A DNA stretch of 64,000 nucleotides from Pleomorphomonas sp. PLEO. GTDB taxonomy: Bacteria; Pseudomonadota; Alphaproteobacteria; Rhizobiales; Pleomorphomonadaceae. Position numbers and translations under genes: made by a program. This document shows, one piece after another, positions 52,933 to 61,695 of the stretch (the stretch's first letter is position 1; every line of letters begins with the position of its first letter). The notes beneath the pieces were generated by a model. The model did no database searches. It was given only the letters and a program-made list of their open reading frames with translations, and had not been told where the DNA came from. The stretch covers positions 3,594,001 through 3,658,000 of the forward strand of contig NZ_CP166625.1 in the NCBI RefSeq assembly GCF_041320595.1, read 5' to 3'.

Positions 52933-54030
52933 ATGGGTTCGGCAACCGAGACCTTTTATGACGTGATCCGTAGGCAGGGGATCACGCGGCGGAGCTTTGT
53001 CAAATTCTGTAACCTGACGGCGGCAAGTTTAGGGCTCGGTCCGGTGGCCGCGACCCAGATCGCAGAGGCGCTGGAGACCAAGCCGCGCATTCCCGTCATC
53101 TGGATGCACGGTCTTGAATGCACCTGCTGTTCGGAAAGCTTCATCCGCTCGGCGCACCCGTTGGCCAAGGATGTCATCCTGTCGATGATCTCTCTCGACT
53201 ATGACGACACGCTGATGGCGGCGGCCGGACATCAGGCCGACGAGATCCTTCAGGAGACCCTCGAAAAGTACAAGGGGGGCTACATCCTCGCCGTGGAGGG
53301 TAACCCACCGCTCAATGAGGATGGCATGTACTGCATCGACGGCGGCCGGCCGTTCGTCGAGAAGCTCAAGGAAATGGCCGATGGCGCCATGGCGGTCATC
53401 GCCTGGGGTGCCTGTGCCTCCTGGGGCTGCGTACAGGCGGCCAAACCCAATCCGACGCAGGCTGTCCCGATCGACAAGGTGATCCGCGACAAGCCGATCA
53501 TCAAGGTGCCTGGCTGCCCGCCGATCGCCGAGGTGATGACCGGCGTCATCAGCTATATCCTTACCTTCGGCAAGATGCCCGAACTCGACCGTCAGGGACG
53601 GCCGAAGATGTTCTATTCGCAGCGCATCCACGACAAATGCTATCGCCGGCCGCATTTCGACGCCGGCCAGTTCGTCGAGAGCTGGGACGACGAAAGCGCG
53701 CGCAAAGGCTACTGCCTCTACAAGATGGGTTGCAAAGGACCGACCACTTATAACGCCTGTTCGACAGTGCGCTGGAACGGCGGCGTCTCCTTCCCGATCC
53801 AATCGGGCCATGGCTGCATCGGTTGCTCGGAAGAAGGCTTCTGGGACAAGGGCTCGTTCTATGACCGGCTGACCACCATCCGTCAGTTCGGTGTCGAGGC
53901 GACGGCCGACAAGATCGGCCTTACCGCCGCCGGTGTCGTAGTGGCCGGCGTGGCGGTGCACACGGCGGCGACCGCCGTCAAGCGCCTCACCAGCAAGCAC
54001 GACCATCACCGTCGCAACGACCAGCAATAA
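52933..54030 (+). CDS. hupS: [NiFe] uptake hydrogenase small subunit
   Basis: The 365-residue iron-sulfur subunit carries electrons from the NiFe site. A twin-arginine signal ([10 protein letters not shown]) exports the folded dimer. Cluster ligands include the CTCCSES motif at 63-69, [13 protein letters not shown], and [17 protein letters not shown] with [17 protein letters not shown]-terminal hydrophobic helix ([17 protein letters not shown]) anchors it to the membrane. The start at 52933 has a GGGGGAA site. It leads the hup operon. Confidence 0.97.
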   Translation: MGSATETFYDVIRRQGITRRSFVKFCNLTAASLGLGPVAATQIAEALETKPRIPVIWMHGLECTCCSESFIRSAHPLAKDVILSMISLDYDDTLMAAAGHQADEILQETLEKYKGGYILAVEGNPPLNEDGMYCIDGGRPFVEKLKEMADGAMAVIAWGACASWGCVQAAKPNPTQAVPIDKVIRDKPIIKVPGCPPIAEVMTGVISYILTFGKMPELDRQGRPKMFYSQRIHDKCYRRPHFDAGQFVESWDDESARKGYCLYKMGCKGPTTYNACSTVRWNGGVSFPIQSGHGCIGCSEEGFWDKGSFYDRLTTIRQFGVEATADKIGLTAAGVVVAGVAVHTAATAVKRLTSKHDHHRRNDQQ

Positions 54031-54090
54031 TCGCCGGCGCGCGGGCGCCTCGCGCCCCGCCGATCCTTCCAGCAACAGGACAATTTCGCC

Positions 54091-55881
54091 ATGGGTATCG
54101 AAACCCCCAACGGCTTCAAGCTCGACAATGCCGGCCGTCGCATCGTCGTCGATCCGGTAACGCGCATTGAAGGGCACATGCGCGTCGAAGTGAACGTCGA
54201 CGCCGATAACGTCATTCGCAACGCCGTCTCCACCGGCACCATGTGGCGCGGCATCGAAGTGATCCTTAAGGGACGCGACCCGCGCGACGCTTGGGCGTTC
54301 ACCGAGCGCATCTGTGGCGTTTGCACCGGCACACATGCCTTGACCTCGGTGCGCGCCGTCGAGAACGCCCTGAGCATCAAGATTCCCGAGAACGCCAACT
54401 CGATCCGCAACATCATGCAGCTGACGCTGCAGGTGCATGATCATCTCGTCCACTTCTACCACCTGCATGCGCTCGATTGGGTGGACGTCGTCTCGGCTCT
54501 TTCGGCCGATCCCAAGGCGACCAGCGCGCTTGCCCAGTCGATTTCCGACTGGCCACTCTCATCGCCAGGCTATTTCCGCGACTTGCAGGGCCGGCTAAAA
54601 AAATTCGTGGAGAGCGGCCAGCTCGGCCCGTTCAAGAACGGCTATTGGGGCCATGCGGCCTACAAGCTGCCACCGGAAGCCAACCTGATGGCGGTCGCGC
54701 ACTATCTGGAAGCGCTCGACTTCCAGAAGGAGATCGTCAAGATCCATACCGTTTACGGCGGCAAGAATCCGCATCCCAACTGGTTGGTGGGTGGCGTACC
54801 CTCCCCGATCAACGTCGATGGCACCGGTGCCGTCGGCGCCATCAACATGGAGCGGCTGAACCTTGTCTCGTCGATCATCGACCAGGCGATCGCCTTCACC
54901 GAGCAGGTCTACATACCCGACCTCAAGGCCATCGGCTCCTTCTACAAGGATTGGCTGCACGGCGGCGGCCTGTCGTCGACCTCGGTGATGAGCTATGGCG
55001 ACATTCCCGAGCATGCCAACGACTATACCGACACCTCACTGAAACTGCCGCGCGGCGTCATCCTGAACGGCAAACTCGACGAGATCCATCCGATCGACCT
55101 GACCAATCCGGACGAAGTGCAGGAGTTCGTCACCCACTCCTGGTACAAGTATCCTGATGAAACCAAGGGGTTGCATCCCTGGGATGGAGTCACCGAGCCG
55201 CATTTCGAACTCGGCCCCAATGCCCGTGGCACAAAGACCAATATCGAGGCACTGGACGAGGCGGCCAAATACTCCTTCATCAAGTCGCCGCGCTGGAAGG
55301 GCCATGCCGTCGAGGTCGGACCGCTGGCCCGCTACATCATCGGCTACGCGCAGGGCAAGGCCGAGTTCAAGGAGCCGGTCGACAAGCTGCTCACCGACCT
55401 AGGTCTGCCGCTCACCGCGCTGTTCTCGACGCTCGGCCGCACGGCGGCGCGAGCCCTCGAATGCCAATGGGCGGCAAATCAGTTGCGCTATTTCCAGGAC
55501 AAGTTGGTCGCCAACATCAAGGCGGGAGACCTCGCCACCGCCAATACCGACAAGTGGACGCCGGACACTTGGCCGAAAGAGGCGAAGGGCGTTGGCTTCA
55601 CCGAGGCCCCGCGCGGCGCGCTCGGTCACTGGATCAGGATCAAGGACGGCAAGATCGACAACTATCAGGCGGTCGTGCCGACCACATGGAACGGTAGCCC
55701 CCGCGACCCGCAAGGCAACATCGGCGCTTTCGAAGCCGCTCTTCTCGACACGCCGATGGCCGATCCGGAAAAGCCGCTTGAGATCCTGCGGACGCTGCAC
55801 TCCTTCGATCCCTGCCTGGCCTGCTCTACTCACGTGATGAGCGAAGACGGGCAAGACATGGCCACCGTCACCGTTCGCTGA
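54091..55881 (+). CDS. hupL: [NiFe] uptake hydrogenase large subunit
   Basis: The 596-residue subunit holds the Ni-Fe(CN)2CO centre. The L1 motif [10 protein letters not shown] (about 73-82) and L2 motif DPCLACSTH (about 573-581) provide the four Cys ligands. The 15 residues after the L2 His ([15 protein letters not shown]) are the peptide normally removed by the HupD protease. It is exported with HupS by the Tat route and oxidises H2. Confidence 0.98.
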   Translation: MGIETPNGFKLDNAGRRIVVDPVTRIEGHMRVEVNVDADNVIRNAVSTGTMWRGIEVILKGRDPRDAWAFTERICGVCTGTHALTSVRAVENALSIKIPENANSIRNIMQLTLQVHDHLVHFYHLHALDWVDVVSALSADPKATSALAQSISDWPLSSPGYFRDLQGRLKKFVESGQLGPFKNGYWGHAAYKLPPEANLMAVAHYLEALDFQKEIVKIHTVYGGKNPHPNWLVGGVPSPINVDGTGAVGAINMERLNLVSSIIDQAIAFTEQVYIPDLKAIGSFYKDWLHGGGLSSTSVMSYGDIPEHANDYTDTSLKLPRGVILNGKLDEIHPIDLTNPDEVQEFVTHSWYKYPDETKGLHPWDGVTEPHFELGPNARGTKTNIEALDEAAKYSFIKSPRWKGHAVEVGPLARYIIGYAQGKAEFKEPVDKLLTDLGLPLTALFSTLGRTAARALECQWAANQLRYFQDKLVANIKAGDLATANTDKWTPDTWPKEAKGVGFTEAPRGALGHWIRIKDGKIDNYQAVVPTTWNGSPRDPQGNIGAFEAALLDTPMADPEKPLEILRTLHSFDPCLACSTHVMSEDGQDMATVTVR

Positions 55882-55891
55882 GGGCAATGCC

Positions 55892-56623
55892 ATGGCAAGC
55901 GAAGCGAAACTGCTCACCGGCGTTATGGATGCCACCGACGATGTTATCGTCTCCGGCCCGTCCATCTACGTCTACGAGGCGCCGGTCCGCCTCTGGCACT
56001 GGGGCAACGCCCTCTGCATTACCATTCTTGCGGTGACCGGCTACTTCATCGGCTCGCCGCCGCCGACCATGCCGGGCGAGGCGTCGGACAACTTCCTGTT
56101 CGGCTACATTCGCTTTGCCCATTTCTCCGCCGGGCAGGTGCTGGCCGTCGCGTTCCTTGCCCGCATCCTCTGGGCCTTCTGGGGCAATAAATATTCGCGC
56201 CAGCTCTTCTACCTGCCGGTCTGGGAGAAGACATGGTGGAAAGGCGTCATTCGCGAGGCGCGCTGGTATTTGTTCCTCGAAAAGGAGCCCTACAAATACA
56301 TCGGCCATAATCCGTTGGCCCACGCGGCGATGTTCGCGATGTTCACGCTGTTCAACCTCGGCATGATAGTCACTGGCTTCGCGCTCTATTCCGAGGGCGC
56401 CGGTCGCGACAGCTGGCAAGCCAAGGCGTTCGGCTGGGTATTCAGCATCTGGCCGAATTCGCAGGATGTTCACACAATTCACCACTTGGGCATGTGGGTG
56501 ATCGTCATCTTCGCCATCGTCCATATCTACGCGGCGGTGCGTGAGGACATCATGAGCCGCCAGACCATGATATCCACAATGATCTCCGGTGAGCGGCAGT
56601 TCCGCGACGAGCGCGAGGACTGA
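55892..56623 (+). CDS. hupC: Hydrogenase cytochrome b subunit
   Basis: The 243-residue membrane protein has four or more helices and heme-b histidines, e.g. VRLWHWGNALCITILAVTGY, FAHFSAGQVLAVAF and HHLGMWVIVIFAIVHIYAAV. It links the hydrogenase to the quinone pool, so H2 oxidation feeds respiration. It starts 10 bp after the hupL stop. Confidence 0.96.
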   Translation: MASEAKLLTGVMDATDDVIVSGPSIYVYEAPVRLWHWGNALCITILAVTGYFIGSPPPTMPGEASDNFLFGYIRFAHFSAGQVLAVAFLARILWAFWGNKYSRQLFYLPVWEKTWWKGVIREARWYLFLEKEPYKYIGHNPLAHAAMFAMFTLFNLGMIVTGFALYSEGAGRDSWQAKAFGWVFSIWPNSQDVHTIHHLGMWVIVIFAIVHIYAAVREDIMSRQTMISTMISGERQFRDERED

Positions 56624-56628
56624 GCGGC

Positions 56629-57195
56629 ATGACAGTGTTGGTATTGGGGATCGGCAACATCCTGTGGGCCGATGAAGGCTTTGGCGTTCGCGCTGTCGAG
56701 GCCTTTCATCGGCTCTACGCTATGGCGAAGGACGTCGATCTGCTCGATGGCGGGACGCAGGGGCTCTACCTCGTCAACCGAGTCGCCGAGGTAGATCGTC
56801 TTCTGGTGTTCGATGCCATCGACTATGGCCTGCCGCCCGGCACGCTGAAGCTGGTGATCGGCGACGAGGTGCCGAAGTTCACCGGCGCCAAGAAGATGAG
56901 CCTGCATCAGACCGGCTTCCAGGAAGTGCTATCGGCAGCCGACCTGATGGGTCATTATCCGAGCGACATCGTACTCATCGGCTGTCAACCGCTCGATCTC
57001 GAGGATTGGGGTGGTCCGTTGACGGCGCCGGTGTCGGCCAGCATCGAGCCGGCGCTCGCGGCGGCGGTGGAGGTTCTTGAGAGTTGGGGCGTCGCGCCGA
57101 GCCGGCGCGCGGTTCCCTTGCCCGCAGAAAGTGGCCTGCTCGCCAACGATATCGATCGGGCTGCTTACGAGCGGCCGCGTGCCGGTGCCGACTAA
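56629..57195 (+). CDS. hupD: Hydrogenase maturation protease
   Basis: The 188-residue endopeptidase trims the HupL C-terminus after nickel insertion. The Ni-sensing residues lie in LGIGNILWADEGFGVRAVE (Glu), LVFDAIDYG (Asp) and LHQTGFQEVL (His). It lies 5 bp after hupC. The last 35 residues are longer than in many homologues. Confidence 0.96.
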   Translation: MTVLVLGIGNILWADEGFGVRAVEAFHRLYAMAKDVDLLDGGTQGLYLVNRVAEVDRLLVFDAIDYGLPPGTLKLVIGDEVPKFTGAKKMSLHQTGFQEVLSAADLMGHYPSDIVLIGCQPLDLEDWGGPLTAPVSASIEPALAAAVEVLESWGVAPSRRAVPLPAESGLLANDIDRAAYERPRAGAD

Positions 57196-57207
57196 GGGAA
57201 CCAATCC

Positions 57208-57501
57208 ATGTGCCTCGGCCTGCCGATGACCGTCGTCGAAGGCGACGACTTCTCCGCTCTCTGCGAATGGCATGGCGAGCGGCGACGCGTATCGACACTG
57301 CTGATCGGTCGGCAGACGAGGGGCGCACGGCTGCTCGTGCACATCGATAGTGCGATGCGGGTGCTTGACGATGCCGAAGCCGAAGCGATTGACCGCGCGC
57401 TCGACGGCCTCGCCGCGGCTGCCGAGGGCAGAGCCTTCGAGCACCTGTTTGCCGACTTGATCGACCGCGAACCGGAACTGCCGGAGCACCTGAGGAAGTA
57501 A
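57208..57501 (+). CDS. hupF: Hydrogenase chaperone HupF (HypC family)
   Basis: The 97-residue protein begins MCLGLPMTVVEGDDFSALCE; the N-terminal Cys 2 is the HypC-family active residue. HupF stabilises the large subunit during maturation, notably under oxygen in rhizobia. In rhizobial clusters hupE, a nickel transporter gene, usually separates hupD and hupF; here only 12 bp do. Confidence 0.93.
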   Translation: MCLGLPMTVVEGDDFSALCEWHGERRRVSTLLIGRQTRGARLLVHIDSAMRVLDDAEAEAIDRALDGLAAAAEGRAFEHLFADLIDREPELPEHLRK

Positions 57502-57538
57502 GGCCAAGGCCTTCCTGCCCGATGAGGAAACGGGAAAC

Positions 57539-57979
57539 ATGTCTGCTTTGATTGCCGCCCTCGCCAGCCTTCATGGTCTGCCGACCGTCGACACCGAAAC
57601 ACTGGATGCCTTTCTGGCGCCGGCGCAGGGCGGGCCTGAACACCGGTTATTGTTCTTCACCGGCGATCCCGATCAGCGGAACGATAGCGGCGACGTTGCC
57701 GTGGTGGTGCCGGAGTTGCTCGCCGCCTTTCCCTGCCGCCTCCGTGCCGGCGTGGTCGCCCGTTCGGCCGAAGGGGCGCTGAAGGCGCGCTTCCATGTCG
57801 AGGTGTTTCCGTCGTTGGTCGTGCTGCGTGGGCAAACCCTACTCGACGTGTTGCCACGCATCCGCGATTGGAGCGAATATCTCGACCGCCTCGGCGCGGC
57901 ACTGCGACCTGACGCAGCGACGTTTTCCGCTCCAGGCCGCATCGAGATCACAACAAGTGCCCGGAGGGCCGACGCATGA
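57539..57979 (+). CDS. hupG: Hydrogenase accessory protein HupG (HyaE-like)
   Basis: The 146-residue protein has a thioredoxin-like fold (LLFFTGDPDQRNDSGDVAVV, FHVEVFPSLVVLRGQTLLDV) but lacks the CxxC pair. This is the HupG/HyaE pattern. It is thought to help deliver or protect the small subunit before Tat export. It overlaps hupH by 4 bp. Confidence 0.88.
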   Translation: MSALIAALASLHGLPTVDTETLDAFLAPAQGGPEHRLLFFTGDPDQRNDSGDVAVVVPELLAAFPCRLRAGVVARSAEGALKARFHVEVFPSLVVLRGQTLLDVLPRIRDWSEYLDRLGAALRPDAATFSAPGRIEITTSARRADA

Positions 57980-58779
57980 CGGAGGAATTCCCGACGACCG
58001 GCCGAACCACCGGCACGGGTACCCTCGCCTTCCTGGCGACGACCGATGCCGAGGCATTGATCGCTCGCTGCCCCAATGTCGCACGCCTTCTTCCGGAGAT
58101 GGTGGATGCTCTCGAGCGCCAGACTGAAACGGCGCCCGGGCTGCTGTTCGACCTATCCTCTCTTTCGAATGAAGAACGCGTCCTGCTCAACGAAATTCTC
58201 GGCGAAGGCGAAGTGGCCGCCACAGTGGCTCTTCCGGATGGCGTTGTCGCCGAGATCGTCGAGAGCATCTTTGCCGGTCTCTGGCGTGTTCGTTTCGTCG
58301 GTGCCGATCATACGATCCTTGCAGACTACGCCGAGGTGTCGGCTGTGCCGCAGGCGGTCCGTCGCGCCGCGGCGATGACACTGCCACGCCTCGATCTCCG
58401 AGCTATGCCCGACGGTCTAATGAACGCACCGGCCGTCCTGACCGAGATCGCCGACCGCGCGGTGCATTATCGGCTTGGTGAGCCAAACCATGTCGTCTCA
58501 TTGACACTCCTGCCCATGCTGCCAGAAGACCTCGATCTTCTCGTCAACCGTCTTGGGACCGGGCCGGTGAAAGTCGTCTCGCGCGGATACGGTAGTTGCC
58601 GCGTCCAGGCGACGGCGATTCACAATGTTTGGTCGGTACAATTCTTCAATGCCATGGACGCCATCCTGCTCGACACCATCGAAATCGGCGACGTACCCGC
58701 CGCGGCACAGGCAGCCCAGGAGGATTTTCTCGATTCTGCCATTCGGCTGCGCGAGATTGGCGAGGCTTATTTCCAATGA
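57976..58779 (+). CDS. hupH: Hydrogenase expression/formation protein HupH
   Basis: The 267-residue protein matches HupH/HyaF-like proteins: LLPEMVDALERQTETAPGLL, LNEILGEGEVAATV, and a C-terminal domain with RGYGSCRVQATAIHNVWSVQ then FFNAMD. It assists small-subunit or cluster maturation. Starts and stops overlap on both sides, typical for this tightly packed operon. Confidence 0.92.
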   Translation: MTEEFPTTGRTTGTGTLAFLATTDAEALIARCPNVARLLPEMVDALERQTETAPGLLFDLSSLSNEERVLLNEILGEGEVAATVALPDGVVAEIVESIFAGLWRVRFVGADHTILADYAEVSAVPQAVRRAAAMTLPRLDLRAMPDGLMNAPAVLTEIADRAVHYRLGEPNHVVSLTLLPMLPEDLDLLVNRLGTGPVKVVSRGYGSCRVQATAIHNVWSVQFFNAMDAILLDTIEIGDVPAAAQAAQEDFLDSAIRLREIGEAYFQ

Positions 58780-58961
58780 CCGGTAGCTTGGACGATCGCT
58801 GGGAGTGCGGCGTCTGCTGGACGGTGTATGATCCGGTTGAAGGTGACGACGTGGCGCAGATAGAGCCCGGCACCCCCTTTCAGGCGCTACCAGATGACTG
58901 GCGTTGTCCTCATTGCGACGGCGCCAAGCTCAAGTTCCTGAGGATCGACGATGACCGCTGA
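58776..58961 (+). CDS. hupI: HupI rubredoxin
   Basis: The 61-residue rubredoxin has two CxxC iron ligand pairs, WECGVCWTVYDP and WRCPHCDGAKLKF. HupI is thought to serve as an electron carrier during hydrogenase maturation in air. It begins with ATG overlapping the hupH TGA and ends inside the next gene. Confidence 0.93.
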   Translation: MTGSLDDRWECGVCWTVYDPVEGDDVAQIEPGTPFQALPDDWRCPHCDGAKLKFLRIDDDR

Positions 58962-59454
58962 CGCGCCGCTGTCCACCCTTGATGATGGGGAACTCGTCGG
59001 TCGCCTCGAAGGATTTTGGCGAGCGGCCGAAGCTCGCATGGCGGACCTCCCCATTCACAATCCGTCGCTCGCCGTCATGGTGACACCAGTCTGTCGCTTC
59101 GGTCATTTTCGCTTCGCCGCGGTGGTAACGCCCTGGTGCATGAACATCGTCGCCGTAGCCGATGTGGGCATCAAGCTGCCACCCGACGGCGTTACGCTGC
59201 GGCTCGAGCTGCCGGCTGGCGACGTCGATTTCGTGGTGGCATCAATGGAGGACGGAAGTCGCTACGGCTCAGCGTCCCTGTTTTCGCCGATGGAGGAATT
59301 TGACGATCAGGTGGCGGCTGAAACCGTCGCCTTCGCCGCACTCGATGAGCTGCTGCGTGAGGCCGAACCATCGGAAATCGGGCCTCTATCCGTCAATATG
59401 GACCGCCGCCGTCTTCTCGGTTTTGGAAACGGCCTGCCGGAGAATGGAAAATGA
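58951..59454 (+). CDS. hupJ: Hydrogenase assembly chaperone HupJ (HybE family)
   Basis: The 167-residue protein fits the HupJ/HybE chaperone family: MADLPIHNPSLAVMVTPVCR, VVTPWCMNIVAVAD, and YGSASLFSPMEEFDDQVAAE. HybE binds Tat-targeted small subunits until assembly. It overlaps hupI by 11 bp and hupK by 4 bp. Confidence 0.9.
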   Translation: MTADAPLSTLDDGELVGRLEGFWRAAEARMADLPIHNPSLAVMVTPVCRFGHFRFAAVVTPWCMNIVAVADVGIKLPPDGVTLRLELPAGDVDFVVASMEDGSRYGSASLFSPMEEFDDQVAAETVAFAALDELLREAEPSEIGPLSVNMDRRRLLGFGNGLPENGK

Positions 59455-60434
59455 GCGACTTCGATCCTGGCCGGATCGCCGTCGAGTTCTCCTTGACGGA
59501 TGGTGTGGTCACCGAGGCGTCGATCCGCTCGGCACGGCCCCTGTCGCTGGCGTCGCGCTTTGCCGGCCGCCCCATCGAACAGGCCGTCGAGGCGGTTGGC
59601 CTCGTCAATGCCGTTTGTGGGGTGTCGCATTCCGCAGCTCTGACCTTCGCCGCAGCAGCCGCAGGCCATCGAACGATTAGCGTGGAGGAAGCTGAACGTT
59701 GGCGCGTTCGACTGGCGGCTGAACGGATCGCCGAGCATCTTCGCGAGCTGGTGCGTCTCGCGCCGGTCGCCGCCTTCCCAATTGTCCGCGATGCTCTTGA
59801 CGCTGCGCGCAAGGCGGCACGAACCGGCGTCGCTGGCGACGATATCAGGGCTATCGGCGCCGCCTTTGGCCTCGTACCTGATTGGTTGCCAGCGCTGCCC
59901 AAGCCCCCCTCGTTGCCAGACGCTTTGACCACGGCCGACGATGCAGCCATTGTGGCCGCGCTGGAGGCTGACGCCGACTTTTGTTCGCAGCCGTCTCTTC
60001 CCGGCCGGCATCCTGAAACGGGGCCGGCAGCCCGCCTCGGTTGGTCGGCGTCGACACCGGGTGCCACCGACGCAGCCCGCCTCATCGAGGCGGAAGAGGC
60101 ACTCGGCGTTCTTCTGGGTAGTGCCAGCTTCGAGCGGGGCTTCGGCGACTGGCTTACTGCAAGTCGGACGCAATACAATACGGGATACGCCTCAGTGGAA
60201 AGTCCACGCGGCAGGTTATATTATTGGACCGTGGTGCAAGGAGATGGACGGCTCCGAGACGCCCGCGTTGTCGCTCCCACGGAATGGAACTTCCATCCGG
60301 ACGGACCGTTTGCGCGCGCACTCGCAGGATTCCGGCCGGACGGCGATGTCGCGGCGGCGATCGCCCGGCTGGCGGCGCAATTCTCTCCTTGTGTGGCGGT
60401 GGATGTCGTTCCGGCAGGGGCGACCAATGCATGA
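59451..60434 (+). CDS. hupK: Hydrogenase maturation protein HupK
   Basis: The 327-residue protein resembles a degenerate hydrogenase large subunit. Its N-terminal NAVCGVSHSAALTF recalls the L1 RICGVC motif and its C-terminal FSPCVAVDV recalls L2, each keeping one Cys. HupK is believed to act as a scaffold for metal-centre assembly. It overlaps hypA at its end. Confidence 0.88.
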   Translation: MSDFDPGRIAVEFSLTDGVVTEASIRSARPLSLASRFAGRPIEQAVEAVGLVNAVCGVSHSAALTFAAAAAGHRTISVEEAERWRVRLAAERIAEHLRELVRLAPVAAFPIVRDALDAARKAARTGVAGDDIRAIGAAFGLVPDWLPALPKPPSLPDALTTADDAAIVAALEADADFCSQPSLPGRHPETGPAARLGWSASTPGATDAARLIEAEEALGVLLGSASFERGFGDWLTASRTQYNTGYASVESPRGRLYYWTVVQGDGRLRDARVVAPTEWNFHPDGPFARALAGFRPDGDVAAAIARLAAQFSPCVAVDVVPAGATNA

Positions 60435-60768
60435 GATGTCGCTTTGCGAAGCGGTTGTCGAAATCGCCGTCGAGGAAGCGAAAAAGAACGGCGCGACGCG
60501 TATTCGAGCGGTGGTTCTTGAGGTGGGCGTGCTCAGCCATGTTGATCCCGACGCCCTGGCCTTCTGCTTTTCCGCCATCAGCCACGGCACCCTTGCCGAG
60601 AACGCAAAGCTGATCATCGACCGCGTTCCCGGCAGTGGCTGGTGTCTCGAGTGTGCTAAGACAGTGCCGATGACCGAACGCTTTGGCGCCTGCCCGGACT
60701 GCGGGCGCCGCCACGTGCAGATGACGCAAGGCGACGAGCTTAAGCTGCGCGAACTGGAGGTAGAGTGA
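60427..60768 (+). CDS. hypA: Nickel-insertion protein HypA
   Basis: The 113-residue protein begins [20 protein letters not shown]; the N-terminal His 2 binds nickel. The zinc site has two CxxC pairs ([10 protein letters not shown] and [10 protein letters not shown]). HypA delivers Ni2+ to the large subunit with HypB. Its start overlaps hupK and its stop overlaps hypB. Confidence 0.96.
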   Translation: MHEMSLCEAVVEIAVEEAKKNGATRIRAVVLEVGVLSHVDPDALAFCFSAISHGTLAENAKLIIDRVPGSGWCLECAKTVPMTERFGACPDCGRRHVQMTQGDELKLRELEVE

Positions 60769-61688
60769 TGTGCAATGATTGCGGCTGCGGCTCGGGCGGG
60801 ACCGGCTACAAGATCAACGGCAAGACACCGGCCGAGCTGCACGACCATGTGCACAACCATGATCATCCCCACCATCATGATCACGACCATAGCCATGATC
60901 ACGACCATCACCACGACCACCCGCACGATCATGACCATTTGCATGACCATGGACATGATCACTCACACGCGGCTCCGCTTGCCGCCGTGCATCAGCCCGA
61001 CCTTGACAGCGAGCGGGTGATCCGCATCGAACGCGATATTCTCGCCAAGAACAACGACGCAGCCCGGCAGAACCGCGCGCGCCTTGCCGCCACGGGCACC
61101 CTGGCGCTCAACCTGATGTCGTCGCCCGGCTCAGGCAAGACGACGTTGCTGGTCCGCACCATTGAGGACCTCAAGAGGAAGTTTCCGATCGCTGTCATCG
61201 AAGGAGATCAGCAGACCGACAATGACGCCGAACGCATCCGGGCAACCGGGGCCCGCGCCGTTCAGATCAACACCGGCAAGGGCTGCCACCTGGAAGCCGG
61301 CATGGTCGGTGCCGCGCTCGACGACATAAAGGCGGAGCCCGGTGGGATCCTGTTCATCGAGAATGTCGGGAACCTCGTCTGCCCGGCTGGCTTCGACCTT
61401 GGAGAAGCACACAAGGTCGTGGTGCTCTCGGTTACCGAGGGCGAGGACAAGCCTTTGAAATATCCCGACATGTTCGCCGTCGCCGACTTGCTGCTCCTCA
61501 ACAAGGCGGACCTTCTGCCGCATCTCAAATTCGACGTCGGCAAATGTCTCGCCGCCGCGCTGCGGGTCAATCCGCACCTGCAGACGCTGGTGGTTTCCGC
61601 TGAGACTGGAGAAGGCATGGCCGCCTTCTACGCCTGGATCGAAGCGCGCGCGGCGCTTTCTCGTACCGCCGCCGTCGCCCGGGCCTGA
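60768..61688 (+). CDS. hypB: Nickel-binding GTPase HypB with His-rich N-terminus
   Basis: The 306-residue protein begins [10 protein letters not shown]. Residues 25-67 then contain 24 histidines, alternating mostly with Asp, a nickel-storage tract. The GTPase domain follows, with P-loop [21 protein letters not shown] and NKADLLPHL. HypB drives nickel insertion into HupL and may buffer cellular nickel. I chose ATG 60768 rather than GTG 60765 because it gives the usual MC start. Confidence 0.97.
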   Translation: MCNDCGCGSGGTGYKINGKTPAELHDHVHNHDHPHHHDHDHSHDHDHHHDHPHDHDHLHDHGHDHSHAAPLAAVHQPDLDSERVIRIERDILAKNNDAARQNRARLAATGTLALNLMSSPGSGKTTLLVRTIEDLKRKFPIAVIEGDQQTDNDAERIRATGARAVQINTGKGCHLEAGMVGAALDDIKAEPGGILFIENVGNLVCPAGFDLGEAHKVVVLSVTEGEDKPLKYPDMFAVADLLLLNKADLLPHLKFDVGKCLAAALRVNPHLQTLVVSAETGEGMAAFYAWIEARAALSRTAAVARA

Positions 61689-61695
61689 TGGAACG

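Noticed and set aside
53029-54468. Minus-strand open frame of 479 codons
   Set aside because: It lies antisense to hupS and hupL and has no protein-family character.
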